NCBI RefSeq assembly: GCF_024868665.1
Contig: NC_079895.1
Coordinates: 28,183,050 to 28,247,049, forward strand
Reading direction: 5' to 3'
DNA from: Triplophysa rosa
Lineage: Eukaryota; Chordata; Actinopteri; Cypriniformes; Nemacheilidae
Length of the DNA: 64,000 nt
The translations under genes were made by a program, and so were the position numbers. Under the pieces are notes generated by a model, which was not told where the DNA came from, made no database searches, and was given only the letters and a program-made list of their open reading frames with translations. This document shows positions 1-45,900 of this stretch, in pieces (positions within the stretch are counted from its first letter, which is position 1; each line of letters opens with the position of its first letter).

Positions 1-67
1 TGTTGAAAAGATATAATCAAATATTGTCTAAAATGTGAGGGGTGTACTCACTTCTGTGAGATACTGT
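1..67. mobile_element. Tc1/mariner-type terminal inverted repeat remnant
   Basis: The first 67 bases end in GTGTACTCACTTCTGTGAGA followed by TACTGTA, the outer end of a very common fish Tc1/mariner-type element; the terminus abuts a TA dinucleotide. Only one end is visible because the element runs off the left edge. The family assignment is from memory of fish repeats, not from a search. Confidence 0.45.
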
Positions 68-31709
<31,642 letters not shown>

Positions 31710-32877
31710 TAGTCCCAGAATCTTTACAGGACTGTTCTCAGAATCTGAAAGTCAACATGACGGCCTGAGGCCGGGCGACACACGATCAGAGCCTGGTGTG
31801 AATGACTGACAAACTGAACTACACAAAGATCCAATGGCGTCCTTTTGCAGCGCGCTGCATGGGAAACGGCTCGAGAATACTACAGTATTATTGCTCGTCT
31901 GTGTAAATGTCTTTCTCTAGAATTGAGTAGAATCTGACTGGTCTGAGAGGTGCGGTGCTGTTTCTGTCAGACGGTCAGTAATTGTGTCATGGCAATGAAG
32001 AAACACTAAATGGCTTGTTTTGTAATTTATTTCTAATGTTGATGATTTTTATTTATTTGTTGTTTTTTACTTGGGGTTAACGTGACAGGATTCCTGGAGT
32101 GAGGCGAGGGATGTTTTTGTTTGGATCATGTTATGTATTATCTGTCATCAGAAATCAAAAGGAAGCAGACAGAGGTTATCTTTGATTTTTCTCCAGATTA
32201 AATGTGAATCTAATTTGGATTAAATGTGAAACTAAAGTGGATTTAATGTGGACTGTATTGTGACAGATGTGCAGGACACTTTGTTGCCGCTTTTCCCTTC
32301 TCGTCTTTTCACATTAATATACAAGTGTATCAATATGAATGGCCTTTTGCTTTACAATGTTTAACAACAATGTAAAGGCGGTGACATTATTTTTTGAAAA
32401 TACATCCTTGTTAAATATTATTGGCCAATATTCTTGTTAATCTGCAGACATGCCTTCATAAACTGTGCAATGCGTAATGTTCACTTTCCTGTACTGTCTC
32501 TTTATAAATCCTCTAGTTTCTGAAGGTTTGGGAAGAGCTTGTTCAGTAATGACCCAAGGGTATTGAACTATAGCCGCTTACCTCACAAACGTGACGAATC
32601 CCACCAGCCGCTCACTCCCTCACCTTCATTACTAACCATTCATGATTCACTTCAGAACTCTCCTGCTCAAGACAACAAGCCAAATCTGTTAACCTTTATT
32701 ATTATTATTATTATTATTACACTCATAGATTATAAAAACCCGTATATGTTATTATAGTTGATTTATCTTTGTCATGGACGATTACTATCATTCAGAATTA
32801 GACGTCTGTTAAAATCACAGCAGTACTAAAGTGATGAATGATTGAACAGAACTGAATTTCCCACACATTGCTTCTGG

Positions 32878-32993
32878 GTTGCGTTTCTCGAAACCTTCGT
32901 ATCGCTACGTTGTTCTTAAGAATACATCGCTACCACTCCTAAGGTATAACTTAAGAATTAGCGTTAAGAAGTTTTCGGGAAACGCAACTCTGT
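32878..32993. repeat. Short palindromic MITE in the map4k4 3' region
   Basis: GTTGCGTTTCTCGAAACC on the left is inverted at the right as GTTTTCGGGAAACGCAAC; the arms also share ACTTAAG. Related termini appear at 41579 and 46562. Confidence 0.75.
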
Positions 32994-33412
32994 ACTTTTT
33001 TAATTATTTATAGGTCTCACGACACACACACACTTGTGCTCATTTTAGTCTATCTGTTGGGTTTTGCTCATTGAACTCGGCTCTCAAATGCAGTTCTGTT
33101 ATGTTCGTATTCTCTTTTTTCTGTTTAGTTAATGCCTCATGTTTTCTCTTCCCACCGTCAATAATTATACGTCTATACATAACCATTCATGTTTTTTGTT
33201 CTTTTTTTTGCGATAGTTAGTTTTTTGATTAGTAACAAACTTACAGTGAGATTATGAATTCTTACATGCTGTATGAGAAGTTATTTCTGACCATGGGGAA
33301 AACAAGTGACAGAAACTGCCACGAAAATAAAACTGCGTGGGCTTTTTTATGTTTGTGCTGGAAAATATTGTGCAGTTTCCATCTCGTGGATTTCATAACA
33401 TTAGAAGCCTGA

Positions 33413-33418
33413 AATAAA
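33413..33418 (+). terminator. map4k4: Candidate map4k4 poly(A) signal
   Basis: A canonical AATAAA lies 1.7 kb after the stop codon; an alternative is at 33326. Which is used cannot be told from sequence. Confidence 0.45.
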
Positions 33419-34165
33419 TTTACCTGAAAAACAAAAACAATTTACAAAAAGGTTTTATTATTAACGTGTTAATTCATTACCTGACATGAACTAACAATGA
33501 ACAATCTATTTGTAGAACATTTATTCAAGAGAGTTCATATTAGTCAATACAATTTCATTGCAATACTTTGTGCATTAACTAAAGTGAACAGATGCAACGT
33601 TTGAATTTAAAAGTAATAGTAAATGAACAAAACCACTTCAGCATTTAATTTCAACTTCGTTATTTCATGTTCACTAATGTAGTTACCTAATGCTTGCAAA
33701 TGGAATGGTTTTTAAAGCATACCAAAAAAGATTCAAAGAAGCAAAGTTTTACACTAATGTGTACTGCTTGTGTCATTCAAGATATTCCCTTTTTTTGTAT
33801 TTAACTTTGTGTTTTTAACCATAACACTTGTTATTTAGGAACAATAATCGAGCTAGTGTTTTCTAAGCACTGCTTTGACTTTCTGAATATGTGGACTGAC
33901 TGGTTGTCTGTTCAGTTGTGGCACTGTATTGTTTGTCCTCTCTGTATATGGCAGGAAGTCCTGTATTATCCTGATGGTTCATTTGTTTTCTTTGAAAATA
34001 AACGGTTTAATTTAAGGAATCGTTCTTTGCTAAAGTTACACATTTGTTATATTAGAAATGTTACAATTATCTTTATAAAATGGTCAGTTCTGGTCCTTGT
34101 TTCTGATTGGTTGAGCCGCTTTTCTAAGCCGTTCTGAAATACCCCGATTTGTATTAATTGTAGCG

Positions 34166-34264
34166 CAGTGAGCTACAGTGCCTTTCATAACAGCTAAAAG
34201 CTCCGCTTCCCATCATGCCTAACAAACGCCCCTTAGCTGTTATAAAATGCACTGTAACCCACTG
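34166..34264. repeat. Near-perfect 99-bp inverted repeat
   Basis: The left arm begins CAGTGAGCTACAGTGCCTTT and ends CATAACAGCTAA; the right arm is its reverse complement with few mismatches. It is a minimal MITE or hairpin in the intergenic space. Confidence 0.75.
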
Positions 34265-34711
34265 CTTCTTGGGGCTGATTGCTTGATATTTTCATGACTG
34301 GATGATGAATCGCTGAAGGTCCATTGGATACAATAATATAATATTGTATTGGGTTTTTCCCCAATTTTGCATTGTTGTTAAGCAGCTTACATGTGTGTAG
34401 ATTTCATCTTCAGACTCAAACTTTATGGGAGGAGAGTATTTAAATCAATCACGCAATGTGATTTACTAAGGTTTGCGCTCATCATTGTACTAGTATTTAC
34501 GCCATTATTTAAACCCTGCACTAATTTGTGCCGCTCTTTGTAGACTGCATTAGTCATTATTATGGGTGTAACGATACAATACACATCTCGATATTTTGAA
34601 CAAAATAAAAAAATGAAACTGAAATTCAAATAACATTTATTTTCAAAATATTAACCATTTCAGTGACTTTTTTTGTTGCACATACGCGCGTGCGCGTGAA
34701 CTATATTTGCG

Positions 34712-35238
34712 TCCACACCAGCGGACGATAACAATAACGTTATGTTTATTTTAAGCCTGCGCGCTGCAGTGTTCTCAGTCACTAAAATGAATGTAGATGA
34801 CCTGCTGATGCTTTCGTTTTCATTCCCGAACATCTTTTCTCCAAAATATGACAGCAAAGGCTGGATGCTCTTACTGAAGGCTGTGGACTCATGTCCGGGA
34901 CGTAAAGCATATATTTTGCCATCTTGCTGACTCATAAGCATTACATATATAATATCCTGCCATAAACACACCGCTTTCCGACCACTACAGTCTTTAATTC
35001 TGACATAAAAGCCATGTTGCGATCACCAAAAGTCAAACACTATCTGCCAGAAACTGCCTGACAGTATGTTTTATCGTTCATCAGCTGGAAAAAAACTCGT
35101 TCTGAAAGTGATCCCAACGATATCGTTCTCTGTATCTTTATCCTTGTAGTTATGGTGTGAACCCCGCTATTCTCCTGAATTAAGGACGATTTTTAAAACG
35201 TTATTTTTTTATAGTTATCGTTATAATGTGAACGGCCC
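34712..35238. mobile_element. Possible TIR element
   Basis: GGACGATAACAATAACGTTA on the left is loosely inverted on the right (AACGTTATTTTTTTATAGTT then ATCGTTATAATGTGAACG). Pairing is imperfect and no target duplication is seen. Confidence 0.4.
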
Positions 35239-35239
35239 T

Positions 35240-36780
35240 TAACGCACACTCTTCCTCAGACACCGAATATTTCAGAACACCTGTCACGTTAGTCAAGCTT
35301 GCTTAGCCGATCTCATCAGGTGCAGCTAATCAATGTCAACCAATAGAAATCCAACACATACTGTACTAGACTGTTTCCTGTTTAGGTTGCCTTCTTAAAG
35401 TTCCTTCACAGCTGTTCAGTCGTTCAAAACCTAACCCTATCCCCAACTCCTCTTCATCTGACTTCAACGCTGCATGGACAGCATCCGTCAACATTAAATA
35501 TTGCTATTGTTTACATCTTTGACAGTAGTGGTCTGGACAGAACAATCAGTCTAAAACAGTGACAGCTACAGTTACACTGTGGTTGAATGTGACTAAAAAA
35601 ATCCCTCGTTTTTAGATTGGAGCTACTGTTGAATACAATGTACTTTTTAATGTATAAGAGTATGTATTTGTGATGAGTTGTGAGAGTCCCTGCATAGTGA
35701 TAAGAAAAGAGAAATCTGTTTTTTCTAGTGGACAGCCCTACTCACAACGATGATGTAAGACACCAGAAGTGTTTCTATTGAGAGAAATTCCACTAGATGC
35801 AATGTAGTGTCTGTGTCTTACCCAATAACTGAGACTAGAGTACACAAGAGTATGTTACAGTGCGGTGTGAGTTTTCTGAAAACGACACTGCAAATGACTT
35901 ATTTTGTGTTATTCTTACACATGAAAGTTAAGGAATATTGAAGAGAACTTAAACAAATGGCAAAACATAAGTTGATGATTCCCTAACCCCCAATTTTACT
36001 ACGTTCCACAAATAAGCATTCGATCTCATGTGCATTAGGTGGTATAGAAATAAGGTTTAGTTAAATAAGTCTGAATACTGTATATAATTATATAGAATTC
36101 AAACAAATGGACATGTATATACATTTCTCAAATCTTTTGAGCTCCAACCTTGATTAAACACACCTGAGTAAGCTAATCAAGGACATGATCATGAAAATCA
36201 CAGTAGTTTAATCAGGGTTTGAGCAGTGGCCCCTCGGGACTAGATTTTGGGAACCCTGCTATACTGTATGGTTGGATTTTAAAATACACATTCATATTTA
36301 TTAATATAGATGAGACTGTGTGTCTGCTATACATTATACTGTTTAAAATACAATTTGAAGAATTCACAAGGGGAACTGCAAATGTGTCAACAGTTTCCTC
36401 TTTTCTTTCCAAAATGTACAAACGCGAAACATCACTATTGCATTAAAAGCCTGCTAAACGCACACCTACAGCATGAATCAAAGTTAGATTTTACCAAGTA
36501 ATTTACCCAACATTTTAAACTTAGTGCATTACTCAGAAAGAGTGTAAAATTCTGAATATGCATGCAAACACCTCATTATTGTCTGTCTATAACCGTAAAG
36601 AGTGTTTTGTTTGTTGGGCTGCAAAGAGTTTATCATGCATCAAAAAGCACAACTTAAGTGTTTCATCTCCATTAAACGCATGTCATGATCTTTGTGTGTT
36701 TATTTTCATAAATGTCTATGATGGGATATAATCAGGGCTCTGGTTTGAAAATGTGGAGTTTCCACTTATTGATGAGGAAC
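35240..36780. other. Intergenic, nothing recognised
   Basis: Between map4k4 and il1r2 I find no open frame with a known domain, no hairpin element and no microsatellite of note. Confidence 0.5.
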
Positions 36781-36799
36781 CTTCCTGTGCATGGGAGCA

Positions 36800-36809
36800 G
36801 GGATTCCCC
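36800..36809 (+). promoter_or_regulatory. il1r2: NF-kB consensus site upstream of il1r2
   Basis: GGGATTCCCC fits the GGGRNWYYCC consensus at every base and lies 91 bases before the start codon and 11 bases before a TATA-like box. Cytokine-driven expression would fit an interleukin-1 decoy receptor. Occupancy is not shown by sequence. Confidence 0.55.
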
Positions 36810-36820
36810 TGTAACCTGCC

Positions 36821-36827
36821 CATAAAA
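36821..36827 (+). promoter_or_regulatory. il1r2: TATA-like box of il1r2
   Basis: CATAAAA lies 73 bases before the ATG, which would leave a 5' UTR of about 45-50 bases if transcription starts 25-30 bases downstream. A second AT-rich site (TTTATATTCC at about 36857) is an alternative. Confidence 0.4.
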
Positions 36828-36900
36828 CAGAGAACGGCTGACAGCAGATTCAAGTCTTTATATTCCTCTGCTTCATTTCAAATCACTTGCTTATTTCATC

Positions 36901-36918
36901 ATGACCGTCAATAGAAAG
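36901..36918 (+). CDS. il1r2: il1r2 exon 1: start codon
   Basis: It encodes MTVNRK and ends at the donor GTGAGA at 36919. The start is chosen because it is in phase with the hydrophobic signal sequence of exon 2 and follows the promoter motifs. Confidence 0.8.
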
Positions 36919-39900
36919 GTGAGAATCAGTTCATTGCGTTTACAAAATGTATATTGAATATTCTCATTGTAACAAAGACTTAATGTAAATATATGTATGG
37001 TTCTCATCATACTCTTGACTAACAACATGTATTTACCAAAAATAAGAGTAATATTGGGGTTCAAAAATTAATTGGGTTGAGTCAAAGATGATAAGCATTC
37101 TAGTTTGATTCGCTTTTAAATGTTTACATAAATATTAACAGAATTTTATATTTGCTTGAAGGACAAAATTTTGGTTACATTTACTTAACTCACAATTTTG
37201 TATAGATTATGTTGTACATTAGATGCTATGAAGGTTGGTTTATCAGGTTTTTAATCTTTTAACTGTATGACATTTAGTTTGGCTTTTAATGATGTGATGT
37301 TTGTTTTTTCTTGACAGTGTGTCTTTGACTTCTGCATATGCATTATAATGCTTTCCATGACATTAGTCCTTACCTCTGCACTACCTCTAAAAGGTATGTG
37401 AGTTAAAATCTACAAAAGTATAATTCTGTGGGAAAATACTACAGAATTGAGATTATTATTTGTCTTGTAAAGATTTATGGATCTTATAGTAGGAGGGGTT
37501 GATAAAAGCAAAAATCTACATAATATGATCAAATATTCTAAAATGTTTTGGCCTAGAAACATTTTAAAATGACAGTTACAGTATGTTTTTAAAAAGTAAT
37601 ATAAATAGGGTGCGTTTACACTTGGCATTAACATGCGATCTAGGTGATCCGAACAAGCAGATCGGATCTTCAGACGATCAGGACACAGCGCGTTTACACT
37701 TGTCATCAAGTGGCTTCCACATCTGAATAACTGAGCGGATCTCTATAGTTTCCCGCCCATTATTTTAATAAGCCTGCAATTTAAAAATAGCCCCGGTGCG
37801 GGGAGATTTCACACAACATGTATAACGGGGAGGATGAGCATGTTACAGATTTGATACGCAGCCATGTTGAACTTGAGGCAGCGGTGGGAAGTAAACCGCG
37901 GTTAAAACCATTAATGATCTTATATGTGAAAGTATAAGCAGAGGACGTTTGTAACATGACAAGCTTTTGTACTTGAGCTGTGGCGGGTTTCACTCGTGCG
38001 CACACACAGACTCTAACAGTGTTTTTAAACACATCATTTGTTTATTCATGTCACAGACACATAAAATAATCACATAAGTAGGCCGAAGTTCCTATGATCA
38101 AAAGCGACCACTTACATCGTTCTCGTCTATTTGAGTTGGTTCGGCTGAAAGTGACAGCGCGTCGTTTCTTTGGTCAGCGCCCTAAATATCGTGCTTACTG
38201 ACATCAGCTATAAGCAACACTATACAATCTTGTTTCTGTGTGTAAATGATATACAGCGTGTTCAGAGCTCCGTTTCAAGCTGCCCGTCTGCCGCTTAATC
38301 TGTCTTCCGGGGACGGTACTTTCGAGTCAGATCCGTGGGCGTGGCTTGTTGGTTTTGACTAAATCTTTGGTGTTTCAAGTCTTACGAAACCTTCCCTAAC
38401 CCACACCCTGACCCTAACCTTACTCTAACCATCTAAACTACCTATGATTGTTAAAATTGATGAAAAAACAAGTTTGGGTGATGACGTCAGACTCGAAACA
38501 CCAACGATTTAGTGAGAGCCGTACGAGACACAAGCGGCAGCAGCCCTCGGGGAACCGGAGAGTTGATTACGCCGTATAGGCTACAGTAAACACACACACG
38601 TATGTTAGAAACAAGCTGGTATAGTGTTGCCATTCGTGTCTGTGACATGAAAATAAACAAATGATGTGTTTTAAGATGGCGCTGTGTGTGCTAGTCAACG
38701 CCATTCATGGCAGTCACAAATACAGCGATGATACAGCTGAAGTGGTCAAGTAAAACATCTTGTGTGATTTGACACAAATCCTCTGTAGGTTAAAGTATCC
38801 GTGATCATTTCGTGGGAAAATGAACGACTGTGCAACGCTCGGGAGCAAGAGTAAACTTTCCTCTGCATTTGTCAGCTGCTCCGCAGTCTGAGAGGTTTCG
38901 GACAGACGAGAGAATAATGATAGCGGGCGGGTTTTCTGTGAAATTGTACCGGTAAATGTAGATAAACTGTCTGGATTGCGTTTACATTACACTGAGATCC
39001 GATCACAATGCGTCCTCGACTACCTCTGGATCTGGACACGCTGATCGGATGACATTCCGATCAGAAGCGCGTTTACACTTGTCTTTTCAATGTGTATGTG
39101 GACAACATCCAGATACAGGTCGCATGTTAATGCCAAGTGTAAACGCACCCATATATGCAATTTTAAAAGCATAATTTTTTCAGCACTAAAACAAGTGAAA
39201 AGCAGTATTGTCATACATTTGTAAAACATATTTATATAAAAAAAGGTTTATAAAAACAAATTAAAGATAAATAATATGTTTACCATGAACAATAAAAATC
39301 AATAAAAAGAGCTTTATGAAAAGTTTTATTAAAGATTATGACAATAACTTGTTTCACAACCCTTACATAAAAGACACACAAAATTCACATGTACAAAAGA
39401 CACGTGATCATGTGTGAAATGTGTGTTTTTGGAACATTTTGTGTGAATCCCATGTGAAACACATAGGATAACATGTGCGACATGTGGTGATGTCTCCACA
39501 TGTGATCACGTCACCACATGTTGCACATGTCATGTGATCACATGCGAAAAACGTGAAATTCATCAGTCTTTTCTGTAAGGGAAGATGATTATTTTGTTTT
39601 GTCTTCTGGTTACTCCATAACACTTTGTAATTGGCCTAGACAGCTGTGTGGTGGTTGGTCCAGAGATCCCTGATTTTCACGTTCAAGGAGAAGCGGTAAT
39701 CATAAAATTTCCATTTCTTGAAGATGCAATTCATTACAGGAAACTGCAATTGGACAACAGCTCAACATTCCATATTAATCACACCAACCAGAGAAACCAT
39801 AGAAGTCTAAAGAGTTGTTGTGATAGGGTGGTGCAGAATGGGCGTGGCATCTTGCTCCTCCCATCACACCCTTCCGATTCTGGAATTTACACCTATGTTT

Positions 39901-42900
39901 TAAGGTTAGATCTTACTTCACACGTCATACAAACTCAACGTACACGTAAAAACTCATGTAGTAGAATTCAACCTTTTGTAGGTAGCAATGTCTGAGGAAA
40001 AGCTAAGCAAAAAGTCTCAAATAAGTTCTCCCATGAGCATGAGAGATGATTTCTGATTATATTGCCAACAATTAAAACTAAAATGAATAAAAAACTACTG
40101 TAATATAACTGAATTTATTATATTGAACTGTATAAAATTAAAGAATATATGTGAAGTATTTATAGAAGATATTTGAGTCACATTACCTTTTTCTACTGGT
40201 TATAGTTTATTTATAGTATGTTTAATATATCCTTTGAGTTGCAATATTTTGTTCCTTTTTTATCACCACATTGTGGAATGACAATAAGGCTCAATTGAAC
40301 TTTGGAGATGTTCTTCTTGGCTGGGTTACATTTTCCATGTTCAAAACTCTAGGGTGAGGCTGAATTTATAGGGGCGTGATATTTAATTGACTATTGTTTT
40401 TATGTACCACACTTGTACAATCATGTACAATCAATGTACAATCATTTGTATAATGGAATTGGGGGCGAACTAATTTGTCATGAATCACATGTTAACCCTT
40501 TCGTAAGATTGCGCAGATGTGCACAGATCTGTGCTTGTTTCTACGTTAGATTGAAAAACGAGGCCAGCTAATTTGCAAGAATTTCTTTGAGCAAATGTCT
40601 GGATTGTAATTCCCCACAAATAAATAATAACCCCCCCAAAACAATAAAATTCATAATAAATAATCATTATGTGCTTAAATGTAACTCAAATATTTATCTG
40701 CCTAATTGCTTTATAAATAATTGCATTATATTCTGTCTAAGTGGTGTCTGCGTTTCTTATTAGTGGAGACACATACTGCTTGATTGGGAATATTTCCATA
40801 ACCATCTATGAATCCGAGGAAGCCAACATCACTGTAATGCCCTATACCGCACACACAGGAGAGAATACAAGAGTTATTTGTCCTCATTTGAAATATTTCA
40901 AAAGGGCAGAAAATCCAAAATGGTACAAGGTAGGTCAAATGTAATGAAGTAGACCTAATCTACGAACAAATAATTAAATTAACAAACAAACAAAAACTGT
41001 CTTTATTTGTCATTTGCTTGTTAATTGACAGGATTTTCAGAGCACAGCTCTCACTGTTGGTGAAGGACAGTACACAATTGAAAGAGGAATAATACTGACC
41101 ATCAGAAACATCTCTGTGAAAGATGAGGGCTTCTACACTTGTAGACTAAAAGTGATTCTTAACAATATCCAGTATAATGTGAGCAGAACTTGGAGAGTGT
41201 CAGGTAAACAAATTGTCAACATTCTGCTTGTAGTAATGTAACAAATGCAATTTTTAAAAATAAATCAAGTTGTTTCATTAACAACAAAAACTAAAAAAAC
41301 ACAAAGACCTTTTACTTGGCACTAATCAGTTACTTCAAGCCTGTTCAGGTCAATTACTTAAAGGTCTGTGACCAAAGTCATTTTCCAAAAATAAATAGGT
41401 GGTTTGTTAATAACAAAATCTATTTGAAACAGTCCTTTTATCTTCAGCTCTTTAATAAAAATAAAAAGGATACAGTATATATAAATCATAATTGCCAACA
41501 CAATCACATTAAACAGCTCTAATTTTTGGACCCTAAAACATTTAAAAACAAAAGAAACCCCCATTCAGAAAAAGTCTTGAGGGCTGCATTTCCCGATAAC
41601 GTTGTCTCTTGGCGCACTAAGCAGACTCTAAAGGAACACCTTAACTCCAGTTATACCTTTTCTAGGCGTGTTTCCCAACTATACTGTACCTTATGAGGTT
41701 AATTTCTTACGTCCCACGTTACCAGGTGTTGTCCATGGCGGTGGTGCTGAATTAATGGATATCGATCGTTCGACAATCAATTATTCACTCTATACAGGGA
41801 CTGCTTCACTGCGTTATGTGAGGCGTTCTTTATCAAATAAGCACTTTAGAAATAGATGAAGTTGCAATTTTTAGGATTCATAGGATAAAAATAAACCAAA
41901 TTGCAAACTAAATCCAACCATGGATATTACTTAATTGTAAAATGAGTGTGCGAACCCGCAATCTCATGCCCAAATGTATCAACCTGCTACATCTACTGCC
42001 AGTATGGTTATTTATATCAAAGTTTCTCAAACTTGGGTTAATAAGGAGGGTCACGCAAAGCCACTCGCACGTTTATTGTGCTTGGACACTGGATACGCAA
42101 GCAGCGCATGTACAGCGCGAAGCATGTTGCTTATTGACGCGTTTATTAAAACATTAAAATATAATCAACATTATTAATCGCACTTACAATATCAAGGGGA
42201 ATAATATAACCAAGTATGCCATAATTGTGCAATTGATATTGCAATTAAACGTATTCATTTATGACGAAAAATATAAAAAGTAAAGGTTTTTTCCCTATTT
42301 TCTATTTAAAAGGTGTGCCATGACAGCCTACCTTTGTTTATACCTGTGTTTGGGAACCCCTAATTTATATTCTCATAATATATGTTGCTATAGTGTCTGT
42401 ATTTACTCAATAAAAGCGCAGAACGCGGAACATATAATCAACACCCATAGCAGGTAAAACACCTACAGCTGAATTTAGGGGATGCTCCGTTGAGTTTGTC
42501 TTGACAAAGTCAGACCAACAAGATCCAAAAGCTGCTGAATTTTCTGCCATGGCAGGCTAACTTTTCTATAACTATACTTGCAGCATAAATTGTAGCCAGG
42601 TTTTCACAGATTAAATGCACTAAAATGCTCCGCGGATGGTGTGCCGTCTTTGATTTTGCAAAAAAAACTGCTGTATCGCTGCAGTTTGTTCTAAACTTCT
42701 TACCACAATGTATCTCTCTAAATATACTCTAAATTATTTGGTTTGCCAGCTGATGCACCTTTAGATAATATCAGTAAAAAGCTTACAACCATCAGTGTAA
42801 AGACAATATTCTTTGCATGAAAACACGTCAATATACGGGTGTGTTTAACTTTAGAATTGTATTTGTATAGACTGCGATGTAAAGAAGCTTTTTTTCACAG

Positions 42901-45900
42901 TGCCACTAGCGGGGTGAACTCTTAACAGTGATAAGGTATAGCTTAGAGCAGTGGTGTAGTCTATTTTTTGTAGTGAGTATACTCTGATTCCCCCCAGCCT
43001 ACTCACCCGTCCCAGATCGACAACCCATATACCTGTATAAGCACCACCACACTCACGGATGCATATAGTATGCCTCTATATAATCAAGAGCATTCTGGAA
43101 GATTTATTTCAATAAAGATTTCAATAGCCAATGACAGCTGGGGGGACTTGCTGGTTTTGTTAATCACTGTTTAACTCAGCCAGTTAAGAGTTATACTTAG
43201 CCTTAGATGGCATATGTATACAACCCCCAAAGCACAGGTTTTTTCAGCTGGCAAATGTCAATGCACATTTGTGGTCCATGTGAAAACCCAGCTATAAAGT
43301 CATTTATTCGTGATATACTATTTCTACACAAAACCCTCCCTGCTAAAAAGTAATATTACATAAATTCGATTGGTTTACTATTACTATTATGAACCACAAT
43401 TATTCCAGTTATATATGTAAAAAAGAATGTATTGGGCATTAATGGGTGTTCTATTGATCCCCATCTGGATCTCTTGTGTTTTGGGCAGGGTACTATTATT
43501 TTTTCAGCTGGGCATGTCATTTCATTTTCATTTCATTTATTTATATAGCACACATAAACACAACAGAAGTTGACCACAGTGTTTTACAGAGCCAGCATAA
43601 GCAAGAAATACATAAACAACAGATGACTAAAATAATAAAGGACTTAAAACAAGTGTACCTAAAATGCCTGGGAGAGAAACTAGAGCTTTAATTTAAATTT
43701 AAACTCATGTACAGAGCGCGTCATGGTCCTGTCCTCCTTGTCAGGAGTTTTCTAGTTCTGTGGACAGGGTCATGACAGTACCATGTATTTTGTGCTTGTT
43801 GTGTTTTGTGTGGAAGCACATGGCCTTTGTTGTTGCTTTGTGCCATGTGCTCTCCTGTCACGTGTCTTGGCCCCGCCCCCTTGTTTCCCCATCCATCTTC
43901 CCATTAGCATTTCATTCCCCTCACCTGCCCAGTGTAATTATCCCTTGATAGTTTTCTCCATTTAAGGCCCTCTTGTTTTCTGTCCCGTGCTGGTTTGTTT
44001 TGACTTCTACCCGGTCATGTAGTCCTGAAATTCCTGACAGGGCAACCAACATAATGTAAAGAATATCATGTGAAAGCATAATCTTTAGATTTTTATATAG
44101 TTTTGACTAGTAGCGAACCGTGACGTTTGAGCCTTGGCCCTCTGTGCACGCGCATGCGCAACCCCCCCCAAACCCACACCAACACACTTAACCTTATTTT
44201 ACCTTACCGTGCTTTCCTATAGAAGTGCGCATACATCATTATACCATCACACTTAACACATGATACATTTACAATGCTACTCCAGACTTGAAACGCAACA
44301 AGCCGAATGGCACAGCAAGAAAGTATCACTAAAATAACATGCAATACAAATACAAATCATTATTTCACATGTGCATTATGATCGGTGTGCCGCGTTTATG
44401 TGCTCTTCAATGGAATAATGGACAGGGTTGCGTACACAGAGATTCAGCGAATAAACTGTGATTATAATAAATCTTAATATTAAACTGGTAACGTTAAGTT
44501 ACAGTGAACTAAACGTATGGAACTGACTAGGGATGTAACGATTCACCGTGAGCCGGTTGAAAATCGGTTATAATGAGTGACGATTCAATTCGGTTGAGGC
44601 TTGAACTGAATCGCAATACATTTTTTGAACAGCAGGGGCCGCTATTTTCACTGCAAACCTAAACGTGGATGCTGATATTTCTTAAATGCAAAAAAATCCA
44701 AGATAAGCACAGACAGTATTAGTTTGTTTATATTAAAGAGACTTTTTCTATTATTAATTTGTTATAAAATCGCAGTTTACTTTTGTTATTTGAAATAAAA
44801 CATTATTTTATTATGCAAAGAAACGTGAAGCATTTAAGAAATAATGCAAGGGAACTTGTTCATTTCTAATTTGTTTCAACTCATTTTTTAAAAATAAATC
44901 GTGAGTAAATCGTGAATAAATCGCATCGTGAGATCAGATTCGTGAATCGCATCGCATTGTGAGCTGAGTGAATCGTTACATCCCTAGAACTGACCATAGT
45001 AAATTTACCATTTATCTGATAAAAGCTCCTGTATGACATATCACTTATTGCTCCCTGAACTCTCTGTAAGTCACTTTGGATAAAAGCATCTGCTAAATGA
45101 CTAAATGTAAATGTAAATAAAATGTCACCATTATGCAGAATAACAGCAAATATGCACAATATGTTAAATTTAAGACTGACCAGTCAAAATCACTCGTCTC
45201 AAATTAAGCTCACATCAGCAACCAGAATGAATTAAGGCACGGCGGCCGAATAAACCATAAATAACTTTGATGATCAAATTACATGATAACAAAGTCTTCC
45301 TCCTGTTGTTTTGAACAACGTTGATCAGCTTTTCTCTTTTTTTCCGAGACTTGATAACAAAGTTCATCCATTTTCAATGAGATTTTCCGCATTTCCTCTT
45401 CTTCTTCTTTTTTAAGTTTGGCGGTTGGCAAACCTGCTTCGTGTGCTGCTTCCGCTTTGCGAGATTACTGGTGAACAACCCCCCAGATGGCGGAAAGTTA
45501 GCAAAAAACAACACTTTAGAAAGATGATTCGCTACTGGTTTTGACTGACTAAGATCATGTCATGTCAAAGACTTACAGTAAATCATATTGAAATAAATGG
45601 TTAAAATCAAACTCTGATTCTTGTCACTAATAACTAGATTTTTTTTGTCTAGTTTTCACACACTGGGTCACACTTATGAGTGCAAGTTGTGCCTATTATT
45701 GACATTGATAGTTAACTATAATAATTAACAATGAACATTTGTGCAGTTTTATCAAGCACCCGTTGCACTTATAGATTGCTGGCATTGTCTCTAGCCTGAC
45801 TTACCAGGAGTTCTCATCTCTTATCATCGAAAACAATTATATAGCCTACATTGTAGTATAAGTTATCACTCCCTTTCTCCCTCATTTAATAGATACAATT

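Larger units (their letters stand above)
31710..33435 (+). other. map4k4: map4k4 3' UTR (probable extent)
   Basis: Non-coding sequence follows the stop. Candidate poly(A) signals AATAAA occur at 33326-33331 and 33413-33418, with another at 33997-34002. The extent is inferred from these signals. It contains an ATT microsatellite at about 32698-32718 and the hairpin at 32878-32993. Confidence 0.5.
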
